A DNA stretch of 64,000 nucleotides. Origin: Limnohabitans sp. 63ED37-2 (GTDB lineage Bacteria; Pseudomonadota; Gammaproteobacteria; Burkholderiales; Burkholderiaceae_C). The DNA lies in NCBI RefSeq assembly GCF_001412535.1, contig NZ_CP011774.1, positions 2,661,501 through 2,725,500 on the forward strand, given 5' to 3'. Positions within the stretch are counted from its first letter, which is position 1, and the number at the start of each line of letters is the position of its first letter. A program made the translations under genes and the position numbers. This document shows, piece by piece, positions 8,294 to 16,158 of the stretch. The notes below the pieces were generated by a model. It searched no databases and was not told the DNA's origin. It saw nothing but the letters and a program-made list of their open reading frames with translations.

Positions 8294-10183
8294 TCAAGCC
8301 TGCCGCCGCTTGTGCGGCATGACAGCCTGCAGCTGTGTTTTTTGCAAGGGTTTGGACAAGAACGCGTTCATGCCCGCAGCCATCGCCTGCTCGGCGGCAT
8401 CGTTCATCACATCGGCGGTGAGCGCCACAATGGGCACCTGTCCTCGCGCTCCTGGCAAGGCACGAATGTGACGGGCACTGCTCAGGCCATCCATCACCGG
8501 CATATGGATGTCCATCAGCACCAAATCAAAATCGGTCTGGCTGGCTTGCGTGAGCGCTTGTTGGCCGTCTTCAGCAAAGCTGACCTGATGGCCCATGCTT
8601 TGCAGCAACAGACCCACCACCTTGCGGTTGACCGGGTGGTCTTCCGCCACCAAAACATGCAAGGCTTGGCTGGCAGAAGCCGCATCGATCGGGTCAGGGC
8701 CCCGAGAGGCGCCTGACCTGCTGTCTGTCGCCGCACCTGCGGACAAAGCCGACCATGGGGTTTTGATGCTCAGGGTGAACACCGAGCCTTGCCCCAGTTG
8801 GCTGCTTGCTGTCAACTCGCCACCCATCAAACGGGCCAAGGACCTGGAGATCTCCAGCCCCAAGCCCGATCCCGTCTGCTTGCGCGTGAGAGAGGCATCG
8901 CCCCAGTGAAACCGCTCAAACAAGCCCTGCTGGGTTGCCTCGCTCATGCCGATGCCGGTGTCGGTGATATCAATCTGCCACTGCACACCCTCGAAATTCG
9001 ACGTGCGCCGAACTCGGATGTCGACCTGTCCCTGATCGGTGTACTTGATGGCATTGCCCACCACATTGAACAAAATTTGACGCAAGCGCAAGGGGTCCAA
9101 CATCACCACGCAGGGCTTGTGCAAATCGCCCGTCAGATGCAGTTGCAAGCCCTTGGTTTGAGCTTGTACCCGCATGAATCGGTGCACTTCTTGCATAAAG
9201 TCGCCCATGTCTGTGGGCTCTGGATGCACCTGAATTTTGCCGACTTCCAAGGCCGAGACCTCCAGAACATCGTTGAGGACGGCCAGCAAATGCGAGGCAC
9301 TGCTCTTGGCGGTCTGGATCAGATCGGCTTGCTCTGAACCATTCTGAGTTTTTTCCAGCAAGGCGAGCATGCCCAAAATGCCATTAAAGGGTGTGCGCAA
9401 CTCGTGACTCATGTTCGCCAAGAAACGACTTTTGCCCTGGTTCGCACTTTCGGCTTGTTCTTTGGCTTGCATCAACTGCGCATGCAAGCGTTGCTGGGCT
9501 CTTTGGGACTGCTTTTGTTGGCGCTCGTGGACATACAAGCCCACCGCGCCCATGACCAAACCCAGGATTTGCGCGACGGTGAGCCATGCGATCCACTGAC
9601 TTTGCTCGCGAACAGTGGCCACTTGATTTTGAATCCACTCCCCCATGACCTTGTCCGAGGCCGAGTTCAGCGCCTGAACCTCGGGACCCAGCTGCTGTAA
9701 CTCTTTCATGAGTTCGGGCCACGCTGCCGATGCCCAGTCTTGTCTGTCCACCAGGGGGGCGGCCCTGGCCACCCAGTTCAGCAAGCGGGGGGCCAATGCG
9801 GTGTACTCCTCACGGTGGTGCACCCGAGCAACGCTGGGACTGTTGAGCAACAAATCGACACGGCTGACCAAAATGTCAAAGCGCAAAGACCGCGCCTTGG
9901 CCAATTCAGGCTGCGTCATGTCGACTTGGGCAAGGTCTGTCCGGGTCATGGCCGCATCAAAGCGCCACAACTCGCGCTCCAAATTGGTGGTGATGGCCGT
10001 GAGCGAATCTTCCTGCAGCCGTGCAGCGGCCTCCAAGGCTTGGGCCTGACGCCATTGCACGGTGGTGGCCACCACCAAGGCCGAGATCACCAGTACCGCC
10101 ACCAAGGCCAAGCCCCAGAAGAACCGGGACGGTGTGAGGTGTTGCGACCCTTCTGAATCCGGCATGGCATCGAGCGTTTGCAT
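8294..10183 (-). CDS. Hybrid sensor histidine kinase with C-terminal receiver
   Basis: The 629-residue protein has a membrane segment at about 21-41, a periplasmic region of about 160 residues, a second membrane segment near 205-225, a coiled-coil linker, then a HisKA domain with SHELRTPFNGILGM (phospho-His), an HATPase domain with VVGNAIKYTDQG (N box), DTGIGM (G1) and GSGLGLEISRSLARLMGG (G2), and a receiver with LVAEDHPVNR and phospho-Asp in LMDIHMPVMDG. There is no HPt or output domain, so another protein must complete the relay. The ATG shares one base with the stop of the upstream SUOX-fold gene (TGATG), a tight translational link that suggests that protein is its periplasmic partner. Confidence 0.93.
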   Translation of the reverse strand: MQTLDAMPDSEGSQHLTPSRFFWGLALVAVLVISALVVATTVQWRQAQALEAAARLQEDSLTAITTNLERELWRFDAAMTRTDLAQVDMTQPELAKARSLRFDILVSRVDLLLNSPSVARVHHREEYTALAPRLLNWVARAAPLVDRQDWASAAWPELMKELQQLGPEVQALNSASDKVMGEWIQNQVATVREQSQWIAWLTVAQILGLVMGAVGLYVHERQQKQSQRAQQRLHAQLMQAKEQAESANQGKSRFLANMSHELRTPFNGILGMLALLEKTQNGSEQADLIQTAKSSASHLLAVLNDVLEVSALEVGKIQVHPEPTDMGDFMQEVHRFMRVQAQTKGLQLHLTGDLHKPCVVMLDPLRLRQILFNVVGNAIKYTDQGQVDIRVRRTSNFEGVQWQIDITDTGIGMSEATQQGLFERFHWGDASLTRKQTGSGLGLEISRSLARLMGGELTASSQLGQGSVFTLSIKTPWSALSAGAATDSRSGASRGPDPIDAASASQALHVLVAEDHPVNRKVVGLLLQSMGHQVSFAEDGQQALTQASQTDFDLVLMDIHMPVMDGLSSARHIRALPGARGQVPIVALTADVMNDAAEQAMAAGMNAFLSKPLQKTQLQAVMPHKRRQA

Positions 10184-10740
10184 CACTCCACCTCAATGGC
10201 CTTGAGTTGCCAAATGGAGCGCTCGTAGTAGGTCTTGTGCTGGAGCTCTTTTTTGGCATCAAAGGGGTAAACGATGAACAAAGGGCCTTTGGTACGCACC
10301 GGGATCGCCTGGCCATTCATTTGCACGGCCACCACCACGTCGTGCTCTCGTGCATCCGACACGGGCAGCTTCACGCGGTAATCGTTGAGCGCCACCGCCC
10401 GAATGTGCTGACCTTTAGCCTTGACCAATTGCAGGACATCGCGCAGCAAGGGACCACTGAACGAAACAGGCTTTTGGTCCCAAGGGGTCTGCGTGGTGAA
10501 GCTTTTTTGCGGCAAAGCCTGCAAAGCCCGCATGTCCAAGGCCGCCACTTTGCCCTGGTTGTGTGCCTCAATCAGGCCCGACACCTGCAAAACCACAGGC
10601 CCCTTGGGCGCCTCCAGAGCCCCAACTGACGATCCAGCGAACAAACCCAACATGACCCAGAGCACGCCCATCTTGCGTGGCAAAAGGGGCCCGATGGTTT
10701 TTATTTTTTCGCTGACTTCCAACAGAACGCTTTTGCGCAT
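10183..10740 (-). CDS. Exported SUOX-fold (molybdopterin-oxidoreductase-like) protein without metal-site cysteine
   Basis: The 185-residue protein has a basic N terminus and a hydrophobic stretch at about 31-48 ending SSVGALEA, a likely signal peptide. The mature part reads LDMRALQALPQKSFTTQTPW, FSGPLLRDVL, VALNDYRVKLPVSD, RTKGPLFIVYPFD and YYERSIWQLKAIEVE, the small sulfite-oxidase-fold domain annotated as molybdopterin-dependent. The protein contains no cysteine at all, so the usual Cys ligand to molybdenum is missing and catalysis is unlikely. It probably serves as a periplasmic sensor or scaffold for the hybrid kinase it is coupled to. ATG 10740 is preferred over TTG 10764. Confidence 0.82.
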   Translation of the reverse strand: MRKSVLLEVSEKIKTIGPLLPRKMGVLWVMLGLFAGSSVGALEAPKGPVVLQVSGLIEAHNQGKVAALDMRALQALPQKSFTTQTPWDQKPVSFSGPLLRDVLQLVKAKGQHIRAVALNDYRVKLPVSDAREHDVVVAVQMNGQAIPVRTKGPLFIVYPFDAKKELQHKTYYERSIWQLKAIEVE

Positions 10741-10889
10741 GATCGTTTTTCCGTTATTACACAATTGAACGATTAAGAATTATATTTTGCAATTTAAAAC
10801 ACTAAAAATAATTTGTTTCAAAGTGTAAAAGTGATTGCCAATTGCTTCCCTCCGCAGAAAAACAGAAGACCCACAGGCCTGCTGCTAGC

Positions 10890-11546
10890 ATGCGGGCCAT
10901 GCTGAGACAAACTTTTGATCCTTTGCACAAGAACCCCCAAACTGTGCTGCACGTCACCGGTCTGAGCGGAGGCCCGGCTGGGCAAGTGCTTTTCCACGAT
11001 CTCGCCTTTCCACTGCCCGCAGGTGTCTCTGCGCTGCTGGGGGACGAGGGTGTGGGCAAGACCAGTTTGATGCGCTTGCTCAGCGGTGATCTGACGCCCA
11101 TCGCGGGGCAGCTGCGCCTATCGGACGAGGCGGCCGCTTTGGCCCTGCCCCAAGCGTCGGTCGTTTTCTGGACCGACCTGCGCTTGCCCTCGCACGACCA
11201 GGCCACACCCGCACAATGCTGGGCGCACCTTCGAGCGTCTTGCCCAGCCTGGTCCGACGACACCCAAAAGGAGCTGATCGAGGTCTTGCAATTGACCCCA
11301 CACTTGGACAAAAGGCTGAACATGCTGTCGACCGGGAGTCGCCGCAAAGTGGGCCTCGTGGCGGCGCTCGCCTGTGGAGCGACGGTCACTTTGCTGGACC
11401 AGCCTTTTGTCTCGCTGGACCAGGCCTCCATCCGCAGTCTCCAAGCATTCTTGGCGAAGCTGGGTCAAAGCCCCCATCGGGCCTGGCTGATTGCCGACTA
11501 CGAAAAGCCGGTCCATCTGCCGCTGGCCTCGGTCCTTCAGCTCTGA
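10890..11546 (+). CDS. ABC-type ATPase domain protein with degenerate catalytic motifs
   Basis: This 218-residue protein has Walker A GDEGVGKTS (residues 51-59) and an ABC signature LSTGS (146-150). Walker B reads TVTLLDQPF, so the catalytic Glu after Asp170 is Gln171. The switch-His region reads AWLIADYEKP with no His. It resembles short export ATPases of the CcmA type but no permease gene is beside it. The start is uncertain: ATGs at 10890 and 10899 both lack a ribosome site. The gene diverges from the SUOX-fold gene across an AT-rich spacer. A slow or inactive ATPase is my inference. Confidence 0.75.
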   Translation: MRAMLRQTFDPLHKNPQTVLHVTGLSGGPAGQVLFHDLAFPLPAGVSALLGDEGVGKTSLMRLLSGDLTPIAGQLRLSDEAAALALPQASVVFWTDLRLPSHDQATPAQCWAHLRASCPAWSDDTQKELIEVLQLTPHLDKRLNMLSTGSRRKVGLVAALACGATVTLLDQPFVSLDQASIRSLQAFLAKLGQSPHRAWLIADYEKPVHLPLASVLQL

Positions 11547-11695
11547 AGCGGGTGGAACGACACCATGCCCCTTGCGGGTTTGGCACTCAAGATATCGATC
11601 ACCACACCGATACTGCCAACAGGAATGGGTTCATGCCGATGATTGGCGTGACCAGCGATTTTCCCGGCCTTCTCCACCCTTGAACGACACCCACT

Positions 11696-12187
11696 TTGCT
11701 GCCATTTGACCGCCATCCATGCTGGATTTTTTGCGTGTGCCTGCTGGCCTGGGCCAACGCCGCAGCGCATGCCAAAACACAGGCCCCGAACCAGCTCGCC
11801 TCCAGCCTGGCTGCAGATCAATGCCTCCTTCCGGCCGCTCAACGGCATGGCGTGAACCCACACATCTTGCGGGCCATCCTGCAGGTCGAGTCGGGCATGC
11901 GACCTCATGTGGTGAGCCGCAACCGAAATGGGAGCATCGATGTGGGGATGGCCCAGATCAATTCGATCCATTTCCGTGAACTGGCGCAATGGGGCATCAC
12001 CCCCGAGCGGCTGCTGGACCCCTGTGTGGCCACCCATGTCGCGGCTTGGCACCTCAAACGCGTCATGCTGCACCATGGCAACACCTGGTTCGGCGTGGCA
12101 GCCTACCACTCGGCCACACCCGTTCATAACCAGCGTTATCAAGCATTGCTGAGGCAAGAATTGGTGCGCACAGGCGTTTGGCGCTGA
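11696..12187 (+). CDS. Small exported lytic transglycosylase (SLT domain, VirB1/IagB-like)
   Basis: The 163-residue protein opens with a hydrophobic leader (WIFCVCLLAWANAAAHA), then the SLT domain: ILRAILQVESGMRPHVVSR with the catalytic Glu in VES, DVGMAQINSIHF, and VAAYHSATP. It should cleave murein glycan strands in the periplasm. Start is TTG at 11696; a TGA at 11681-11683 closes the frame upstream and no in-frame ATG precedes the leader, so a rare start is forced. It is the only domain, as in specialised transglycosylases that open the wall for secretion or pilus systems. Transcription together with the ABC-like gene is possible but the gap is 149 bases. Confidence 0.85.
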   Translation: MLPFDRHPCWIFCVCLLAWANAAAHAKTQAPNQLASSLAADQCLLPAAQRHGVNPHILRAILQVESGMRPHVVSRNRNGSIDVGMAQINSIHFRELAQWGITPERLLDPCVATHVAAWHLKRVMLHHGNTWFGVAAYHSATPVHNQRYQALLRQELVRTGVWR

Positions 12188-12477
12188 CACCGTTCAGAAC
12201 GTACATCCTGGATTGTCCAGACGGATGCGTCCGACACAGCAGAGGACCCTTGTTGGTAAATGGCACAAGAGAACGCCAAAAAACAAGGTCAATTTCGAAA
12301 CATTGACAATATTTGCAGCTATTTTGACGCTATGCCCCATAATCTGATAGTGCGCGTTCTTTTAACGTCACATTTGAGGTGATCGGTCAGTTTCGCGCGC
12401 TACGGCGGCACTTTTCAGGTTTGTTGTGCTTTCGGGACCCCATCGCTTTTGTTTTCATGTGTTTTTCAGGAGTCCCC
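12188..12477 (+). promoter_or_regulatory. 290-base leader region of the RRM gene with promoter-like elements
   Basis: No gene fits here. An AT-rich stretch at 12296-12350 holds TTGACA (12303-12308), TTGCAG (12313-12318), TTGACG (12324-12329) and the -10-like CATAAT (12338-12343). The best pairings are TTGCAG-19-CATAAT or TTGACG-16-GATAGT; I cannot choose. About 130 bases of leader then precede AGGAG at 12469-12473 and the ATG. A long untranslated leader would suit a cold-inducible RRM gene, which is inference. Confidence 0.35.
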
Positions 12478-12900
12478 ATGGGCAATAAACTTTACGTCGG
12501 CAATCTGCCGTACACCGTTCGTGACGAAGACCTGCAACAGGCATTCGGCGAATTCGGCACCATCACCAGCGCCAAAGTCATGATGGAGCGCGATACAGGT
12601 CGTTCCAAAGGTTTCGGTTTTGTGGAAATGGGCAGCGATGCTGAAGCCCAAGCCGCGATCAACGGCATGAACGGTCAATCCTTGGGTGGTCGCAGCATCA
12701 CTGTGAACGAAGCCCGTCCGATGGAGGCACGTCCTCCACGCACCGGTGGTTTCGGTGGTGGTGGTGGCTACGGCGGTGGCGGCCGTTCCGGCGGCGGCGG
12801 CTACGGCGGCGGTGACCGTTCCGGTGGCGGCGGCTACGGCGGTGGCGGCGATCGCTCCGGCGGTGGCGGCTACGGCGGCGGCGGTCGCGGCGGCTACTAA
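12478..12900 (+). CDS. Glycine-rich RNA-binding protein (single RRM)
   Basis: This 140-residue protein has one RRM at about residues 3-78, with RNP2 LYVGNL and RNP1 RSKGFGFVEM, followed by a low-complexity tail from about residue 88 made of Gly, Tyr, Arg, Ser and Asp. The tail repeats (D/G)RSGGGGYGGG about four times. Such bacterial proteins resemble plant glycine-rich RNA chaperones and are often cold-regulated. AGGAG sits 5 bases before ATG 12478. A strong UUCG-loop terminator follows, so it is monocistronic. Confidence 0.93.
   Translation: MGNKLYVGNLPYTVRDEDLQQAFGEFGTITSAKVMMERDTGRSKGFGFVEMGSDAEAQAAINGMNGQSLGGRSITVNEARPMEARPPRTGGFGGGGGYGGGGRSGGGGYGGGDRSGGGGYGGGGDRSGGGGYGGGGRGGY
12757..12897 (+). 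repeat. Imperfect in-frame repeats coding the Gly-rich RRM tail
   Basis: Units of about 30-36 bases built from GGC/GGT codons code RSGGGGYGGG-type modules four times. Repeat copies differ mainly at third positions. The tract is coding, not an intergenic minisatellite; copy number could vary between strains. Confidence 0.75.
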
Positions 12901-12975
12901 GCCCTGCACCCTTTCAACGGCTTGAATGCCGTTGTCCAATTTCTGGTTCAGCCTCAGCGCTGAGCTCAGACATCC

Positions 12976-13009
12976 AAGGCTTCAAGACTTCGGTTTTGAG
13001 GCCTTTTTT
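12976..13009 (+). terminator. Rho-independent terminator of the RRM gene
   Basis: A 13-bp stem (AAGGCTTCAAGAC with GTTTTGAGGCCTT, two G-U pairs in RNA) closes a TTCG tetraloop and runs into TTTTTT. It lies 75 bases after the RRM stop. Confidence 0.9.
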
Positions 13010-13029
13010 GTGGGCGTTTCACCAACAAC

Positions 13030-13051
13030 AACGCCACCCGAAGGTGGCGTT
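13030..13051 (-). terminator. Hairpin terminator of aspS
   Basis: On the minus strand AACGCCACC, loop TTCG, GGTGGCGTT is followed by GTTGTTGG. The 9-bp stem is perfect but the T-run is broken. It lies 24 bases beyond the aspS stop, back-to-back with the RRM terminator. Confidence 0.7.
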
Positions 13052-13074
13052 GACAGTCAAGCGTTCAGCGGAAC

Positions 13075-14889
13075 TTAAGCCGATTTGACCGCATCCACAT
13101 TGCGCAAGCGAATGTGCAGTTCGCGCAGTTGCTTCTCGTCCACAGGGCTTGGGGCTTGCGTGAGCAAACACTGAGCGCGTTGGGTTTTGGGGAAGGCGAT
13201 CACGTCACGGATCGATTCTGCACCGGTCATGAGCGTGACGATGCGGTCCAGACCGAAGGCCAAGCCGCCGTGTGGAGGCGCACCATACTGCAGCGCATCG
13301 AGTAAGAAGCCGAACTTGAGCTGGGCTTCTTCGGGGGTGATCTTCAGGGCGTCAAACACTTTTTGCTGCACGTCGGCGCGGTGGATACGGACCGAGCCGC
13401 CACCCATTTCCCAACCGTTCAAGACCATGTCATAGCCCTTGGAGATGCACTTCTGGGGTGCGGTGACCATCCAGTCTTCGTGGCCGTCTTTGGGCGCGGT
13501 GAAGGGGTGGTGCACAGCGGTATAGCGCTGGCTCTCGTCGTCGTACTCGAACATCGGGAAGTCCACCACCCACATAGGGGCCCAACGGTCTTCGAACAGG
13601 CCGTTGGCTTTGCCAAAGGCGCTGTGGCCAATCTTGATGCGCAAGGCGCCAATGGCGTCGTTGACGATTTTTTCCTTGTCGGCGCCAAAGAAGATCAGGT
13701 CGCCGTTTTGAGCGCCCGAGCGCTCGAGCACAGCGTTGAGCGCCGCGTCATGGATGTTCTTGACAATGGGGGACTGCAAACCGTCACGGCCTTTGGAAAA
13801 GTCGTTGACCCGGATGTAGGCCAGGCCCTTGGCGCCATAGATCTTGACGAACTCGGTGTAGGCATCGATCTCGCCGCGGCTGATGCCACCACCTTCGACC
13901 GAGCCACCCGGCACGCGCAGGGCCACCACGCGGCCACCCTTCATGTTGGCCGCACCCGAGAACACCTTGAAGTCCACATCCGCCATGACGTCGGTCACTT
14001 CGGTGAACTGCATTTTCACGCGCAGATCGGGCTTGTCCGAGCCGTACAGGTGCATGGCATCTTGGTACGTCATGACCGGGAACTCGCCCAAATCCACGCC
14101 GATGGTTTTCTGGAACACGCGCTTGATCATGCCCTGGAACATGTCGCGGATCTCTTCTTCGGTCAGGAAGGAGGTTTCGATATCGATCTGGGTGAATTCG
14201 GGCTGGCGGTCGGCACGCAAGTCTTCATCGCGGAAGCACTTTGTGATTTGGTAGTAACGGTCGTAGCCCGCCACCATCAAGAGCTGCTTGAACAGCTGGG
14301 GTGATTGGGGCAAGGCGAAGAACTGGCCATCGTGCACGCGGCTGGGCACCAAATAATCGCGGGCCCCTTCGGGGGTGCTCTTGGTGAGCATGGGGGTTTC
14401 GATGTCGACGAAGCCGTTTTCATCGAGGTACTTGCGCACTTCCATCGCCACCTTGTAGCGCAGCATCAGGTTGTTTTGCATGTACGGACGGCGCAAGTCC
14501 AGCACGCGATGGGTCAAGCGAGTGGTCTCGGACAGGTTGTCTTCGTCGATCTGGAACGGGGGTGTGACCGACTCGTTCAGGACAATCAGCTCATGGCACA
14601 GCACCTCGATCTTGCCGCTCTTGAGGCCTTCGTTGGTGGTGCCATCGGGCCGGGCACGCACGATGCCTTTGATCTGCACACAGTATTCATTGCGGACCTC
14701 TTCGGCCACCTTGAACATGTCAGGGCGGTCCGGGTCACACACCACCTGGCACTGACCTTCGCGGTCGCGCAGATCAATGAAGATCACACCGCCATGGTCG
14801 CGGCGACGGTTGACCCAGCCACACAGGCTCACGGTTTGGCCGATCAAGGCTTCGGTCACCAGACCGCAATAGTGGGTACGCATGGACAT
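13075..14889 (-). CDS. aspS: Aspartyl-tRNA synthetase
   Basis: AspS charges tRNA-Asp (in many betaproteobacteria also tRNA-Asn). The 604-residue class II enzyme has the N-terminal OB domain (CGWVNRRRDHGGVIFIDLRD), motif 2 CFRDEDLRADRQPEFTQID (key FRDEDLR...FTQ), the bacterial GAD insertion, and motif 3 GLAFGLDRIVTLM. Start MSMRTHYCG at 14889 resembles close homologues that begin with M-x-MR; ATG 14883 is the alternative. DUF502 and fmdB genes lie just upstream on the same strand, a common betaproteobacterial arrangement. Confidence 0.97.
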   Translation of the reverse strand: MSMRTHYCGLVTEALIGQTVSLCGWVNRRRDHGGVIFIDLRDREGQCQVVCDPDRPDMFKVAEEVRNEYCVQIKGIVRARPDGTTNEGLKSGKIEVLCHELIVLNESVTPPFQIDEDNLSETTRLTHRVLDLRRPYMQNNLMLRYKVAMEVRKYLDENGFVDIETPMLTKSTPEGARDYLVPSRVHDGQFFALPQSPQLFKQLLMVAGYDRYYQITKCFRDEDLRADRQPEFTQIDIETSFLTEEEIRDMFQGMIKRVFQKTIGVDLGEFPVMTYQDAMHLYGSDKPDLRVKMQFTEVTDVMADVDFKVFSGAANMKGGRVVALRVPGGSVEGGGISRGEIDAYTEFVKIYGAKGLAYIRVNDFSKGRDGLQSPIVKNIHDAALNAVLERSGAQNGDLIFFGADKEKIVNDAIGALRIKIGHSAFGKANGLFEDRWAPMWVVDFPMFEYDDESQRYTAVHHPFTAPKDGHEDWMVTAPQKCISKGYDMVLNGWEMGGGSVRIHRADVQQKVFDALKITPEEAQLKFGFLLDALQYGAPPHGGLAFGLDRIVTLMTGAESIRDVIAFPKTQRAQCLLTQAPSPVDEKQLRELHIRLRNVDAVKSA

Positions 14890-14935
14890 CTTGAGGAACT
14901 TTCTGGATTCGCAGGAACAGGATTCTGAAAAGGTA

Positions 14936-15601
14936 TCAGCTCAGCTGGGGCTGGACTGCCGTGGGCTTGGGGACAGGCGTGCCGGGCACGACCACACCCA
15001 TCGAGATGATGTATTTGAGGGCGTCATCCACGCTCATGTCGAGTTCCACCACATCGGCTTTGGGCATCATCAAAAAGAAGCCCGAGGTGGGGTTGGGCGT
15101 GGTGGGCACATACACACTGACCATCGGTTGGCCCAGGTGTTTGGCCACCTCACCGCCTGGTGTGCCGGTCAAAAAAGCAATGGTCCACGAACCTTGGCGG
15201 GGGTATTGAACCAGCAGGGCCTTCGAAAACGCATGACCACTGCCCGAAAACAAGGTGTCGGCCACCTGCTTGACGCTGGTGTAGATGCTGCGCACCACAG
15301 GGATGCGGTTCATCAGACCATGCCATTTGCGCAGCCACCATTGGCCAAACATATTGGCCACAAACACGCCCGTGGCAAAAATAACCAGGGCCACAATGGC
15401 CACGCCCAAGCCCGGTACGCCACGCAGGTATTCGGCGCTGGCGTGCACGCCAGGAATCAAGGTGTCGGCCGCATGCAAAACGGCCAAAAAGATGGCATCG
15501 AGCATGCCCACCAACCACATGAGCACCCACACCGTGATGCCCATGGGCAGCCACACCAACAAGCCGGTGACGAAATACTGTTTGAAGCTGCGCTGTTTCA
15601 T
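14936..15601 (-). CDS. DUF502 family membrane protein
   Basis: The 221-residue protein opens MKQRSFKQYFVTGLLVWLP, with two membrane segments at about residues 10-45 and 65-90, then the conserved WHGLMNRIPVVRSIYTSVKQV and SGFFLMMPKADVVELDMSVDDALKYIISMG. This is the DUF502 pattern, described as a transporter-like family of unknown function. Its ATG is at 15601; the frame to 15610 would need TTG. It sits between fmdB and aspS with gaps of 37 and 46 bases, so one transcript is likely. Confidence 0.85.
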   Translation of the reverse strand: MKQRSFKQYFVTGLLVWLPMGITVWVLMWLVGMLDAIFLAVLHAADTLIPGVHASAEYLRGVPGLGVAIVALVIFATGVFVANMFGQWWLRKWHGLMNRIPVVRSIYTSVKQVADTLFSGSGHAFSKALLVQYPRQGSWTIAFLTGTPGGEVAKHLGQPMVSVYVPTTPNPTSGFFLMMPKADVVELDMSVDDALKYIISMGVVVPGTPVPKPTAVQPQLS

Positions 15602-15638
15602 GGGGGGCAATCGGTGGGGAGTCAGGGCTCAAAAAGGC

Positions 15639-15962
15639 TCAGTGGCAAGCACAAGATGCCGCGCAAGCGCCTGCACTTGTCGTGGCAGCAGGAGCGGTGG
15701 TATCACTGGCCGGGGCCGATGCGGGTGAGGCCACGGCATCGGCTGCGGTGCCGGCAGCAGCAGGCACACCGGCGGCCCCACCACCTTTGAAGTCGGTGGC
15801 ATACCAGCCAGTGCCCTTGAGTTGGAAACCCGGTGCAGTCAGCTGTTTGTTGAATTTGGGGGCACCGCAAGCAGGGCAATCGGTCAGCGGCGCGTCACTC
15901 ATTTTTTGCAGAACATCCTTGGCATGGCCGCAGGCGTCGCATTTGTAGGCGTAAATGGGCAT
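15639..15962 (-). CDS. FmdB-type zinc-ribbon protein
   Basis: The 107-residue protein starts MPIYAYKCDACGHAKDVLQK and has CPACGAPKFNKQL, giving a Cx2C...Cx2C zinc ribbon in the first 45 residues. The middle is a run of Ala/Pro/Thr and the C terminus is Cys- and His-rich (GACAASCACH). The family is named after a putative regulator of formamidase, but its role is unknown. A longer frame to 16055 has no support. It is first in the fmdB-DUF502-aspS group. Confidence 0.85.
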   Translation of the reverse strand: MPIYAYKCDACGHAKDVLQKMSDAPLTDCPACGAPKFNKQLTAPGFQLKGTGWYATDFKGGGAAGVPAAAGTAADAVASPASAPASDTTAPAATTSAGACAASCACH

Positions 15963-15999
15963 GTGAAGAGCCTTTGAAGGTGATGCAAGAAAACCTTCA

Positions 16000-16028
16000 A
16001 TTATAGGCTTGGCAGCGCCCATCAAGCC
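16000..16028 (-). promoter_or_regulatory. Candidate promoter for fmdB-DUF502-aspS
   Basis: On the minus strand GGCTTG (16028-16023) is separated by 17 bases from a perfect TATAAT (16005-16000), 38 bases before the fmdB ATG. The -10 is convincing and the -35 only partial. Confidence 0.45.
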
Positions 16029-16158
16029 CCAGGCCCAAGGCATCACCCTGGCCATGGCCCGGCAGCTGGGCTGGGCTTGTGGCCAAGGGCCTGGTCAGCC
16101 TGGGACAAAAATGGCCGCCATGGCTAAAGTGGCCAGCAAGGCCACTTCGGGCGTGATT

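Noticed and set aside
10741..10889. AT-rich spacer considered as a transferred element boundary or attachment site.
   Set aside because: No inverted or direct repeats or integrase are present; it fits a divergent promoter region.
12757..12897. Dense GGC repeats resembling a minisatellite or CRISPR-like array.
   Set aside because: They are in frame within the RRM gene and code the Gly-rich tail; there are no spacers.
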